A stretch of DNA of 64,000 bases from Niallia taxi (lineage in GTDB: Bacteria > Bacillota > Bacilli > Bacillales > Cytobacillaceae): positions 1 to 64,000 of the forward strand of contig NZ_RZTZ01000010.1 of NCBI RefSeq assembly GCF_004005475.1, given 5' to 3'. Under the pieces are notes generated by a model, which saw only the letters and a program-made list of their open reading frames with translations, had not been told where the DNA came from and searched no databases. The number at the start of each line of letters is the position of its first letter. Positions within the stretch are counted from its first letter, which is position 1. A program made the position numbers and the translations under genes. This document shows, one piece after another, positions 1 through 7,653 of this stretch.

Positions 1-50
1 ATTTGCTTTTTAAACTCGGGCGTGAAAGTACGGCGTTCTCGTTTTGTCAT
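1..50 (-). CDS. IS3-family transposase OrfA, N-terminus only
   Basis: Only the first 16 codons are present: MTKRERRTFTPEFKKQ, a typical start of the helix-turn-helix OrfA protein that binds the terminal repeats of IS3-family elements. A GAGGAG ribosome binding site lies 6-11 bases upstream of the ATG. The reading frame leaves the window at its left edge, so the catalytic OrfB part cannot be seen. Confidence 0.8.
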   Translation of the reverse strand, partial: MTKRERRTFTPEFKKQ

Positions 51-129
51 AGTGGGTTCTCCTCATCTGTTTTAGATCAAGTGTACGTGACCTTAATTTT
101 TCTGTCCAGATAAGTGTAGACGCTCCACA
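1..129 (-). mobile_element. End of an IS3-family insertion sequence (partial)
   Basis: The segment contains the start of an OrfA transposase on the minus strand, preceded by a GAGGAG ribosome binding site. Its outer terminus on the plus strand ends in CA at 128-129, so the minus strand begins TGTGGAGCGTC and carries TCTGGACAG a little further in. TG...CA ends and this terminal pattern are typical of IS3-family elements. The rest lies before the window. It has normal CpG content and one GATC, unlike the DNA to its right, so it probably inserted later. Confidence 0.8.
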
Positions 130-242
130 TACCCTCCTTAACTTTTGGCAAAGCCTTATAAAAATTTTGCTACCTGTTTTATAACGGAGGGGAAAAGGTA
201 TAGCCTCAGCCAAAGCATAAGAAAAGAGATAAGCTATAAAGC

Positions 243-755
243 CTATCCCAAAGTATTGGACTCTTTCTTTTGCTTACCCTTGAAAATCAACTTTTCAACT
301 AAATGCCCAATAACTGCTCCAATTATACCAATAGTAAGACCTGTATAGACTGGACTAACCAGAATGAATTGAAAGAATAAACCTAAAACCATCCCTGCAA
401 CAAAACCATAAAGCAAACCTGTGAAAACAGCCCTTTTACATGGTTCTTTTATTCCTTTTTCTCTAAGGTTATTATTAATAGTGAGAGCCTGATTATATGC
501 TTGCCACATACCATAACCCCAAAGGGAAGGATAAAATAACCCCCAATTATAGTTAACAACTTCATGTGCCTTTTGTAACTCTCCATGAAAAGTATGATAA
601 ATTGACATGTTTAAATTAGAGCAGGAGTTAATTAAAACCTCTAGAGCTACTAAGACAATTCCTATTAAGAATTGACCATTATAAAACTGACCAAATCCAG
701 GTATCACAAATGACCATAACAAAGATGCCCAAGGGGATTTATATGAATTATTCAT
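243..755 (-). CDS. Small membrane protein with TM2-like start
   Basis: The protein has 170 residues and four to five hydrophobic segments. The N-terminus contains a PGFGQFYNGQ motif, as in TM2-type membrane proteins, and the C-terminus is lysine-rich. It is probably an integral membrane protein of unknown function. It is the last gene of the element on the minus strand, about 30 bases after the DUF3231 gene, and shares the element's CpG-free, A+T-rich codon use, so it is cargo and not a host gene. An A+T-rich leader with AAGGTGG precedes the ATG. Confidence 0.6.
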   Translation of the reverse strand: MNNSYKSPWASLLWSFVIPGFGQFYNGQFLIGIVLVALEVLINSCSNLNMSIYHTFHGELQKAHEVVNYNWGLFYPSLWGYGMWQAYNQALTINNNLREKGIKEPCKRAVFTGLLYGFVAGMVLGLFFQFILVSPVYTGLTIGIIGAVIGHLVEKLIFKGKQKKESNTLG

Positions 756-786
756 GGTTTTCCACCTTATAACATTTTTTTATCCC

Positions 787-1809
787 CTATGATTGAATAT
801 TTTTATTTGCTAACTCACCTCTGTCAGGAGCTATTGGAGGCTGTTCCATCCATTTGTTTTTTATCATGAGACTTGCTCCATTCTCAGAAATTTTCTGAAC
901 CTCTAATGTTAATCTGTTATACATAACAGCTAAATCCACTCTAGGGCTTTGAGCTATTGCTGTACCATAATACCCAACGCTTAAAGCAATTAATGCAGAT
1001 GTATAGAACATCATGAGCTTATCTGAGAATGTATAGGATGTACTTTCTGTTAAATCTGAACCCCAAGACAATGGAGCAGGGAGATTACTTTCCTCTAACT
1101 TAGCTCCAAATAATTTAGCATGTTTCTTTGCAACTTCTATTAGCTTTAGAAAGAATTGTGTTACATCCTTTGACTTTGAAACCTGACTAAATCCAGCTAG
1201 TGTAACTGCTCCTAAAGCATTCCTTTGAATATTAGTGTATAAATTAGATACTTCTAATGCTATTAAAGGTCTTTTTTCTCCAAAAAAATCTAAAATGAAA
1301 CTTTGTTTCTCCACATATTCAAATTCTCCTATATTTGGAAAGAAGGGAGGTCTTGTATATAGACCTTTTGATAAAAGTAAATCCTTTGCCATCTTATATA
1401 ATTGCATAGTCTCAGTAAGACATTCCATATAATAGTCTGTAATATCAGCTCTTATAGCTACAGCTAAACTTGCTGAATAAGCAGTAAGTCCAATTTTAGC
1501 CATATTATGTATAAAGTTTAATACATAGCTGTCAGAATAAAGCCTAGGAGCAGTTAAATCAACATCCTCCTCTACCATAAAGCCATTGGGTAATTTATTC
1601 TTTTCCTCAGTAAATATTGCAGTTATTTTTTGTATATGAGCTTGAGACAACTCTAAGGCATGGGCAATTACAGGTTTTATTTCTGCATCCTCAGCCTTTT
1701 CTAAAAAGTAAGTTAGCATACAAATACTTGCACTATCATTCATGTATTGAGTCCAAAGCTGAGCTATTTCTGTTGATGTTAGCCTGATTTGTTTTCCTTG
1801 TCCCTCCAT
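787..1809 (-). CDS. DUF3231 family protein
   Basis: The protein has 340 residues and matches the DUF3231 family of Bacillaceae, which consists of two similar ferritin-like helical halves of about 160 residues. Both halves can be seen, the first starting with a TSTEIAQLW segment and the second with EVSNLYTNIQRNALG. The biochemical role of the family is not known; members are found near spore and stress genes and on mobile DNA. I chose the ATG at 1807-1809 because a GGAGG site lies eight bases upstream; a longer TTG-initiated form would overlap that site. It has one CpG in about 1 kb and belongs to the inserted element. Confidence 0.8.
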   Translation of the reverse strand: MEGQGKQIRLTSTEIAQLWTQYMNDSASICMLTYFLEKAEDAEIKPVIAHALELSQAHIQKITAIFTEEKNKLPNGFMVEEDVDLTAPRLYSDSYVLNFIHNMAKIGLTAYSASLAVAIRADITDYYMECLTETMQLYKMAKDLLLSKGLYTRPPFFPNIGEFEYVEKQSFILDFFGEKRPLIALEVSNLYTNIQRNALGAVTLAGFSQVSKSKDVTQFFLKLIEVAKKHAKLFGAKLEESNLPAPLSWGSDLTESTSYTFSDKLMMFYTSALIALSVGYYGTAIAQSPRVDLAVMYNRLTLEVQKISENGASLMIKNKWMEQPPIAPDRGELANKNIQS

Positions 1810-1887
1810 AAAAGTAACCTCCAAAAATTAATATGTTCCTTATACTGCCCAATAACTACCTAAATAATGTAGGATGTTTACCAAACT

Positions 1888-1919
1888 AAAAAAAGAGCCT
1901 TAGCAATCGCCAAAGCTCT
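1888..1919 (-). terminator. Rho-independent terminator of the recombinase operon
   Basis: Read on the minus strand, an 11-base stem (AGAGCTTTGGC with GCTAAGGCTCT, two wobble pairs, loop GATT) is followed by seven T. It ends the recombinase transcript just before the DUF3231 gene. Confidence 0.8.
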
Positions 1920-1932
1920 CTATTACATCTAT

Positions 1933-2070
1933 TTATTTATTGTTTGCCTTATGTTCTCTCCTAGCTAGCATTAGCTTTTCTACCTGCTCATAATAGTAAG
2001 ATGCTTTTATTTCTCCTACCTTTAACAGCTCATCTAATAGCTCTATTTTATCTAGGTATCCATCAGCCAT
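1933..2070 (-). CDS. Tiny acidic protein of the element, 45 residues
   Basis: The ORF begins MADGYLDKIELLDELLK and ends in a basic tail. It is helical in character and probably a coiled coil. The start codon is two bases after the stop of the preceding 26-codon ORF, which suggests translational coupling, and the stop lies just before the operon terminator. I do not recognise a family. The regular charge pattern, the tight spacing and the terminator are the reasons for calling it. It may be a recombination accessory factor, but nothing in the sequence proves that. Confidence 0.5.
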   Translation of the reverse strand: MADGYLDKIELLDELLKVGEIKASYYYEQVEKLMLARREHKANNK

Positions 2071-2072
2071 CC

Positions 2073-2153
2073 TTAGTCATTCTTAACCTCCTGATAGTCA
2101 ACCCTAAGCTCCTCAGACAGCTCTTCTATCTTGTCTGCCTCTGCCTTAGACAT
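2073..2153 (-). CDS. Tiny acidic protein of the element, 26 residues
   Basis: The ORF begins MSKAEADKIEELSEELR and is a short, strongly helical acidic peptide. A perfect AGGAGG lies upstream, but about 15 bases from the ATG, which is longer than usual. It is followed at once by the 45-residue ORF. No family was recognised. It could also be a leader for the downstream ORF. Confidence 0.4.
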   Translation of the reverse strand: MSKAEADKIEELSEELRVDYQEVKND

Positions 2154-2278
2154 AATAAGCGCAGAAAACTCCTCCTAATACAGCTTAGTAGCTTTCTCTT
2201 GTAATGCTCCTGCTAATATGAGCCTGTTAATCAGTAGCTGCTCCTGTATTATGAGAGACCTCAAGGACTCCCACAGAC

Positions 2279-2455
2279 TCAAGCTCCTCTATAGAGCTCT
2301 CCTGATAGTAGTAACAGCCATTCCTGACCTTTTATGTAAGTCTGAGAGGGATGTATTAACAAAGCCTGTCTCTCCTCTGATACTCCTAGCCTCATGCTAT
2401 ATAGTCTCCAATCCTTAGCATTCTTTAACAGTCTGCCAATATTTAATATACTCAT
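2279..2455 (-). CDS. Possible 58-residue ORF, perhaps frameshifted
   Basis: The ORF starts MSILNIGRLLKNAKDW and ends after an LLLLSGELYRGA segment. There is no good ribosome binding site. After its stop, the other two minus-strand frames stay open for about 30 codons each (one ending in a segment with NRLILAGALQEKATKLY), so the region may be a decayed or frameshifted gene. It lies about 55 bases downstream of the resolvase gene. Function unknown. Confidence 0.3.
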   Translation of the reverse strand: MSILNIGRLLKNAKDWRLYSMRLGVSEERQALLIHPSQTYIKGQEWLLLLSGELYRGA

Positions 2456-2509
2456 TATTGTACAGCATCAAGATAGTTAGGAAAGGAGGACAAAAGAAAA
2501 AGGAGAGAC

Positions 2510-3088
2510 TTAGGCAGTCTGCTCCTCTTTAATCTTTCTATATAATGTAGCCTTACTTACTCCTGTTATATCTGTAATCTCCTTAACAGTATGCTGACCT
2601 GTATTGTACAGTTCAATAGCATAGGCTACTTTGTTTTTATTCTTTTTAGGTCTGCCAAAAGTAACTCCTTTAGCCTGAGCCACCTTAACACCTTCTCTAA
2701 CTCTCTGCTGTATCATCTGTCTCTCCATCTGTCCCAAAGCTCCCATAACAGTTAGGAGGAAATCACTCATAGGATTATTAGAGGTAGTATCTAGCCATGT
2801 ATCATTAATACTCTTTAAGGATGCTCCTGCTGTCTTAATAGCCTCTACAATCTCTAGGAGGTCTTTTGTAGACCTGCTTAGTCTGTCAATAGCTACAATA
2901 TGGACAGTATCTCCTGCCTGTAGCTCTGACAGCATCTTATTAAGCTCAGGTCTGTCCCTCTTAGCTCCTGACATTCTATCTGCAAATATAACCTGACAGC
3001 CTAAAGCCTTAAGCTGTGCCTCCTGTCTATCAAACTTTTGTTCCTCCTTATTAGTACTGATTCTCATGTATCCTATCTGTCTGCTCAT
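2510..3088 (-). CDS. Resolvase/invertase-type small serine recombinase
   Basis: This 192-residue protein has the resolvase catalytic domain (residues 1-140) followed by a C-terminal helix-turn-helix (about 155-190, ending GVSKATLYRKIKEE). The nucleophile is the serine in YMRISTNKEEQ (Ser11), and the conserved DRLSRSTKDL segment is present. Such enzymes invert or resolve short DNA segments. Its ATG overlaps the stop of the large recombinase by four bases, so the two are made from one message. The gene contains no CpG. It might assist the large enzyme or resolve cointegrates. Confidence 0.9.
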   Translation of the reverse strand: MSRQIGYMRISTNKEEQKFDRQEAQLKALGCQVIFADRMSGAKRDRPELNKMLSELQAGDTVHIVAIDRLSRSTKDLLEIVEAIKTAGASLKSINDTWLDTTSNNPMSDFLLTVMGALGQMERQMIQQRVREGVKVAQAKGVTFGRPKKNKNKVAYAIELYNTGQHTVKEITDITGVSKATLYRKIKEEQTA

Positions 3089-4614
3089 ACTTGCTCTTCC
3101 TTATATACAATCCTTATTTCAAAAGGCTTAGGCTTTCCATCTCTGTCTGATAGCTCTTTCCAGTAGTAAACCTTATCAATAACATCATGTAACAACTTAT
3201 TAGCCTTAGTAGGATTAGCCTCAGTATCCATAGACAAAAGCATCTCAATTTTAGCCTTAGCTTTCTTATGCTTGTCTACCTCAGACTTAGCATCTGCTCC
3301 CTCTAATCCTGTTAGCTCCTTTTCTATCTGTAGCTGTTGCTCCTTAATAGCTTTAATCTCAGCAGTAGCCTCATCCTGCTCATAGATACCTGCTTTAAAG
3401 CCATCCTGCACCCTTTTCTTTTGCTCATCTAGCTTGTTATATTGGAGAGTCAGTTCCTGCTGTTTAATGGCTACTGAGCTTAGAAAAGATGTATCTCCTG
3501 CTACAATAGCCTCTATCTTTGTATCTAGGTCAGTAAGATGCTGATTTAATTTACTAAACACAACCTCCTCTACTCTAGATGACTTAGTAGCATTGTTTTT
3601 ACATCTCTCTCCTGTATGCTCCTGCTTAGCTTTTTGGGACTTACTTGCATAGCAGTTAAGGAGGTATAGCTCTCTCTGAGACTTGTCTAAATTATTTCTG
3701 CCTGACCTTTTAGCATACTTCATACAAAAGGATAAGGTCTGCCCACAACTAGGACATACAAGCAACCTAGACAATGTATATACTCCTCTCTGAGATGCCT
3801 GAGGTACTTTTCTTTTCCCTGCTCTAAGCTCCTGAGCCTTATTGTAGGTACTTGCATCTACTAAGGCAGGATGAGCCTCCTCTACAGTAATAACATCCTC
3901 TCCCTGTAGTTCATAATGTACAGTCCCTCTGTAAGCTATGTTAGACAATATAAGGGAGGTAGTTCTTGGAGTAAAGTTTTTACCTGCTCTAGTCTTTTTA
4001 CCTGTCAGAGTCAACTGCTCACATATCTCAGCCTGATTTAATCCCTCATGGACATACATCCTGTAAATATCCTCTACTACCTTAGACTCCTCAGGATGAG
4101 GCAGTAGATGCTTTTGCTCATCTTTTGCATACCCATAAGGAGCTATCCCAAAGTAAACTCCTTTCTTAATTGCCTGTATCCTTCCTCTCCTTAGCTTTCT
4201 CTTGGTCATCCTCATAAAATGATTATCCATCTCTGACTGGATACCTGTTACAAATACATCCTCATCATTCATAAAGTTATATGTCTTATTCAAGGTATAA
4301 AACTGTAGAGCCTCAGCTTTCATAAATCTTACAAACAGTCCAAAGTCTGTCCTGTCCCTTGTTATCCTATCTTGGTCTGTACAAAGGACTCCATCATAAA
4401 TATTCCTTTTAAGTTCCATTAACATTCTTTGGAACTCAGCTCTATTCCAATCCTCTGAGCTACCTTCCTCAGAAAATACCTCATACTCCATGTTATTCTT
4501 TTCTGCATAGTCAGTAAGTAACTCTAGCTGTCTGCTTATCTCCATAGAGTCTGCATCCTTGAGCCTTGACTTTCTGACATATATAGCTACTAGCTTTTTA
4601 TGTCCCTTTGCCAT
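3085..4614 (-). CDS. Large serine recombinase (integrase)
   Basis: The protein has 509 residues in the usual order: catalytic resolvase domain (1-150; nucleophile in VRKSRLKDADS, Ser16; arginines in DRITRDRTDFG), a recombinase domain (about 165-260), a zinc-ribbon region with a CPSCGQ pair and further cysteines (about 285-345), and a long coiled coil (about 380-450). Large serine recombinases catalyse one-way attP x attB integration of phages and mobile elements. It is the first gene of an operon and faces away from yfkAB, about 190 bases from that gene's start. This is the normal position of an integrase next to its attachment site. The gene contains no CpG. It is most likely the enzyme that placed the element here. 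Confidence 0.93.
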   Translation of the reverse strand: MAKGHKKLVAIYVRKSRLKDADSMEISRQLELLTDYAEKNNMEYEVFSEEGSSEDWNRAEFQRMLMELKRNIYDGVLCTDQDRITRDRTDFGLFVRFMKAEALQFYTLNKTYNFMNDEDVFVTGIQSEMDNHFMRMTKRKLRRGRIQAIKKGVYFGIAPYGYAKDEQKHLLPHPEESKVVEDIYRMYVHEGLNQAEICEQLTLTGKKTRAGKNFTPRTTSLILSNIAYRGTVHYELQGEDVITVEEAHPALVDASTYNKAQELRAGKRKVPQASQRGVYTLSRLLVCPSCGQTLSFCMKYAKRSGRNNLDKSQRELYLLNCYASKSQKAKQEHTGERCKNNATKSSRVEEVVFSKLNQHLTDLDTKIEAIVAGDTSFLSSVAIKQQELTLQYNKLDEQKKRVQDGFKAGIYEQDEATAEIKAIKEQQLQIEKELTGLEGADAKSEVDKHKKAKAKIEMLLSMDTEANPTKANKLLHDVIDKVYYWKELSDRDGKPKPFEIRIVYKEEQV

Positions 4615-4660
4615 AGCTTTCTATCTCCTCTCAATACCCTGTACTACAAGTACATTGCTG

Positions 4661-4690
4661 ATTATATTACTTATTATATCAAGTTTTCAA
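4661..4690 (-). promoter_or_regulatory. Promoter of the recombinase operon
   Basis: On the minus strand TTGAAA (4690-4685) and TATAAT (4666-4661) are separated by 18 bases, about 45 bases before the recombinase ATG. It is a good sigma-A match. Confidence 0.55.
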
Positions 4691-4739
4691 AAGGTTGCAA
4701 GATTTATTACATTCAATATTAAAATGTACTTTGCATTGA

Positions 4740-4769
4740 TTGACATAAGTTATAACAACTGCTCATAAT
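4740..4769 (+). promoter_or_regulatory. Element-borne promoter for the chimeric yfkAB
   Basis: TTGACA (4740-4745) and CATAAT (4764-4769) are separated by 18 bases. The predicted start is about 25 bases before the yfkAB ATG. The promoter lies inside the CpG-free DNA, so the element appears to bring its own promoter for the captured gene. It is back to back with the recombinase promoter. Confidence 0.55.
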
Positions 4770-4801
4770 AATAAGGTATGAATAAGATAGGAGTAATTTA
4801 C

Positions 4802-5992
4802 ATGAATAAACAAATAACAAAATTTAAAAGCTCTCCTCAGAATGATGCTTGGGAAGCTTATTTAGATGTAGAGCAATATGGTAAACCTGCTCTATCTAGC
4901 ATAGAATTTACTACAACTAATCTCTGCAATATGAGATGTGCCCATTGTGCTGTAGGTCAATTACTTACTCACAAAGATGCTCCAGCACTTCCTATAGAAT
5001 TATTACTACAGAGACTAGATGAGATACCAACATTAAGAACAATCAGTATCACTGGTGGAGAGCCTATGCTTTCCTTAAAGTCAGTACAAAACTATGTATT
5101 GCCTTTATTGAAATATGCTCACAACAGAGGTATCTATACTCAGATAAATTCTAATCTAACTCTAGAACTAGACAGATATATGATGATTGCACCTTACTTA
5201 GATGTACTACACATTTCCCATAATTGGGGAACAGAAGATGAGTTTATAGATGTAGGCTTTGCCATGATGAACAGAAAACCTTCTAGAGAACAGAGAAAAG
5301 CAATGTTTGACAGAATTATTACTAATTCTAGAGCATTATCTGACTTAGGAGTTTTGGTATCTGCTGAGACTATGCTAAACAGAAGTACTTTACCTCATTT
5401 AGAAAAGATTCATAAGCAGATAGTAGATGATATGGGATGTAAAAGGCATGAAATTCATCCTATGTATGAGAGTGGGTTTGTTGCTATGACAGCATTCAAC
5501 AAGTCGCAAGATTCATTACAGTCTATGTACCCTTATGACTTCGCTTCTACTATGGAAACTTTGTCACTAGAGGAAATGCGTCAAAGCATTCATCATTTAC
5601 TTGATATTAGAGATGAAAATGTATGGATGCTTTTTGGTACACTGCCGTTTTATCCATGCAGCAGCACTAAAGAAGATCAGGAGCTTTTAAAGCGTTTATA
5701 CGCAAGTAAAAACGTCACTGTCCGCAATGATCCAGACGGCCGTTCCCGTTTGAATGTTAACATCTTCTCAGGAGATGTTATCGTTACAGACTTCGGTGAT
5801 ACGCCAGCCCTTGGAAATATTAAAACAGATAAGCTTCCGGACATCTTTGAGAAGTGGATGGCAACAGACCTTGCTTCCTCACTTAACTGCCATTGCCCAA
5901 GTGTGCAATGTCTTGGTCCGAACGTGCTTGTCAAAAACAGCTATTATCGTAATATCGACTTCACAAAAAATACAGCGTTAATAACACGCTAA
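4802..5992 (+). CDS. yfkAB: Radical SAM/CxCxxxxC protein YfkAB, chimeric gene
   Basis: The 396-residue protein matches YfkAB, a radical SAM protein of unknown substrate. The iron-sulfur motif CX3CX2C is in TTNLCNMRCAHC (near residues 45-52). The auxiliary CXCX4C motif is in NCHCPSVQC near the C-terminus. I chose the ATG at 4802 because AGGAG lies seven bases upstream; an in-frame ATG at 4778 has no such site. The DNA changes character inside the gene. Up to 5504 there is no CpG and AGA, CTA and TCT codons dominate; from 5505 on CpG returns and codon use is that of the host. The radical SAM half is therefore supplied by the element and the auxiliary-cluster half by the chromosome, yet the frame is intact. 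Confidence 0.93.
   Translation: MNKQITKFKSSPQNDAWEAYLDVEQYGKPALSSIEFTTTNLCNMRCAHCAVGQLLTHKDAPALPIELLLQRLDEIPTLRTISITGGEPMLSLKSVQNYVLPLLKYAHNRGIYTQINSNLTLELDRYMMIAPYLDVLHISHNWGTEDEFIDVGFAMMNRKPSREQRKAMFDRIITNSRALSDLGVLVSAETMLNRSTLPHLEKIHKQIVDDMGCKRHEIHPMYESGFVAMTAFNKSQDSLQSMYPYDFASTMETLSLEEMRQSIHHLLDIRDENVWMLFGTLPFYPCSSTKEDQELLKRLYASKNVTVRNDPDGRSRLNVNIFSGDVIVTDFGDTPALGNIKTDKLPDIFEKWMATDLASSLNCHCPSVQCLGPNVLVKNSYYRNIDFTKNTALITR
5456..5505 (+). other. Probable attachment-site junction inside yfkAB
   Basis: Composition shifts here from CpG-free to host-like within the codons for HPMYESGFVAMTAFNK. Serine integrase sites are short (about 50 bases, 2-base core), so the crossover probably lies in this interval. 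The exact core cannot be read without the other end of the element or an empty site. Confidence 0.5.
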
Positions 5993-5995
5993 AAT

Positions 5996-6024
5996 AAAAG
6001 CAGCGATGATTATCGCTGCTTTGT
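5996..6024. terminator. Bidirectional terminator between yfkAB and yfkD
   Basis: AAAGCAGCGAT and ATCGCTGCTTT form an 11-base stem with a four-base loop, between convergent genes and with T or A runs on both sides. Confidence 0.8.
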
Positions 6025-6027
6025 TTA

Positions 6028-6846
6028 TTATCTCGGTTTTTCGCTTGCAAGGAATCCAAAGGAAACATGATCCTGAACAGGAATCCACGCCCCGATGCCT
6101 TGGGATGTAACGTTTTTGACGACAATCGACTTTTTACCACCCTTAAGCATTAAATACACTTCGCCGTATGTGACCTTTCCTTTTTCATTTACAGCAGGTG
6201 CATATCCGTATAAATAGCCTAGTCTTTTGGCTGGGATGTTATAAATTTGGTCTTTTTTCGTTCCAGTTCCTATCACTGTTTCAAAGGCAAGTGGCAGCCC
6301 TGAATTTTGCATTGCTTTTAGCATCATCATTTTTTTGACTTCTTCTGCATTCGGTATTTTAGCAGTCAAACCGCCTCTGATGATTTTTTGTGATTCTTGT
6401 ACGTAATGGATTTGATATGGTGCCTTGCCACCTCTGTTGTCATAAAAATTTGTATTTATTTTTTGGTATTCCCAGTTTGGAGCAGTTTCTGTCGACTCGT
6501 AGTTTAATGGCCATTGACCAATATAAACAATCGCTTTATAACCAATTGCAAAAGGTGTGCTGTTAACAGATGTCTCATTAAGCATGCGAATCAAGTCTGG
6601 GTTCTCTATCTTCACCTTTGAGGAATTAATTAGCGTCTGTGTCAGCTCACTTGGCTGCAGCTTCGGCAAGTCCTGAGAAGGGTTTGGATAGGTGTTTTCC
6701 TTCGTGATATTCATGACCGAATTCGGGATAGCAACAAGCTTTGACTTTGGCATATCTTGCTTGTCCTTCGGTTTTTCTGCAAATGCTGGTGCAATATTAG
6801 GCAGCATCATTAGAAAAGCTAATAGAATAATACCAATGCGTTTCAA
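6028..6846 (-). CDS. yfkD: YfkD-like secreted protein
   Basis: The protein has 272 residues with a clear signal peptide (basic MKR, hydrophobic core, likely cleavage after AFA near residue 23). It matches the YfkD family of Bacillus, whose function is not known. It lies convergent with yfkAB, as in B. subtilis, where yfkA/B and yfkD are also near neighbours. The mature protein is lysine-rich and has no lipobox, so it is probably exported to the membrane-wall space. A GGAG-like site precedes the ATG. Confidence 0.85.
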   Translation of the reverse strand: MKRIGIILLAFLMMLPNIAPAFAEKPKDKQDMPKSKLVAIPNSVMNITKENTYPNPSQDLPKLQPSELTQTLINSSKVKIENPDLIRMLNETSVNSTPFAIGYKAIVYIGQWPLNYESTETAPNWEYQKINTNFYDNRGGKAPYQIHYVQESQKIIRGGLTAKIPNAEEVKKMMMLKAMQNSGLPLAFETVIGTGTKKDQIYNIPAKRLGYLYGYAPAVNEKGKVTYGEVYLMLKGGKKSIVVKNVTSQGIGAWIPVQDHVSFGFLASEKPR

Positions 6847-6945
6847 ATTAAAGAACTCCTTTCAAACCTAACAGTAATGTTTACTGTTATTTTTTTCGGA
6901 GTTCGCCTAGATTATGCTACTTTAGACAACAATTTTTTTAAGAGG

Positions 6946-7557
6946 CTATTTAATCGCCAATTTATCCATGATCCCGCAGCATATTGGATGGAACACTTGA
7001 ATGGCAGGTCCGATTCCAATCGCAATAATGACTGTTCCAACTCCGATTGGTCCATTAACCATAAAGGCAAAAATCAATGCCAAAATTTCGCCGATTAGCT
7101 TGGATGCCATGATATTAAGACCAAAGCGTTCCTGCAGACTCACCATAAATTCGTCAATTGGGTTCAAAGGAAAACTCGCTTGCAAGTATAGAGAAATTCC
7201 CAGTCCGATAATAACAAGTCCACCAATTAACAGGAGCAGCTGGTTCATAAACAGAAAATAATTGAAAACATTTATAAGATGAGCCATCCAAAAATCAACA
7301 AAAAATCCGAGAATAAACACAGTGAACAATGACAGCAATGCAGGCTTTCTCCTTAGCAAAAGTGCATTAACGAAGATTAGCAGGATGCCGATAATGACAA
7401 TCCAGCTGCCAATTGTTAAGCCAATTAATGCCGATAAGCCAACATTCAAGGCATCCCAAGGTCCTGCTCCCAAATTCGCTTTAATGGTCAATGTCGCTCC
7501 AAATGACAAAATCAGCAGCCCAACAACATAAAAAAGGCTCCGGTAAAACAAAGCCAT
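6946..7557 (-). CDS. YczE/YyaS/YitT-family membrane protein
   Basis: This 203-residue protein has about five to six hydrophobic segments and the family features LGAGPWDALNVGLS near the start and PLNPIDEF in the middle. Proteins of this family are integral membrane proteins without a proven activity. A strong AAAGGAGGAG site precedes the ATG. It takes the place where B. subtilis has yfkC. The name YczE-like rests on these motifs only. Confidence 0.75.
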   Translation of the reverse strand: MALFYRSLFYVVGLLILSFGATLTIKANLGAGPWDALNVGLSALIGLTIGSWIVIIGILLIFVNALLLRRKPALLSLFTVFILGFFVDFWMAHLINVFNYFLFMNQLLLLIGGLVIIGLGISLYLQASFPLNPIDEFMVSLQERFGLNIMASKLIGEILALIFAFMVNGPIGVGTVIIAIGIGPAIQVFHPICCGIMDKLAIK

Positions 7558-7653
7558 ATGATAACTCCTCCTTTCTTTTAGGCTCGTCTTTTATACATAT
7601 GCGCTAGTCTCAGAAAACTTGTACAAAAACCTTAAAATTAAATTAACTGAATA

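Larger units (their letters stand above)
130..5490. mobile_element. CpG- and GATC-depleted serine-recombinase element inserted in yfkAB
   Basis: This stretch is set apart by composition. From 187 to 5504 I count only three CpG (978, 1908, 2160) and no GATC, while the IS on its left and the host DNA on its right have both often. It encodes a large serine recombinase, a resolvase-type serine recombinase, three possible tiny proteins, a DUF3231 protein and a small membrane protein, all on the minus strand. On the plus strand it carries a promoter and the 5' two thirds of yfkAB. The right boundary falls inside yfkAB between about 5456 and 5505. The left boundary is not visible because of the IS and the window edge. 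Insertion by the large recombinase is an inference from gene content and position. Confidence 0.8.

Noticed and set aside
145-348. 67-codon plus-strand ORF at the left end of the element
   Set aside because: It overlaps the membrane protein gene antisense, begins beside the IS end, and its residues look like random coding of A+T-rich DNA.
2001-2418. Two plus-strand ORFs of 66-67 codons in the element
   Set aside because: They are antisense to the small minus-strand ORFs, have no ribosome site and a low-complexity hydrophobic composition typical of a complement frame.
4778-4801. Upstream ATG of yfkAB
   Set aside because: It has no ribosome site, while the ATG at 4802 has AGGAG at seven bases and fits the family's start.
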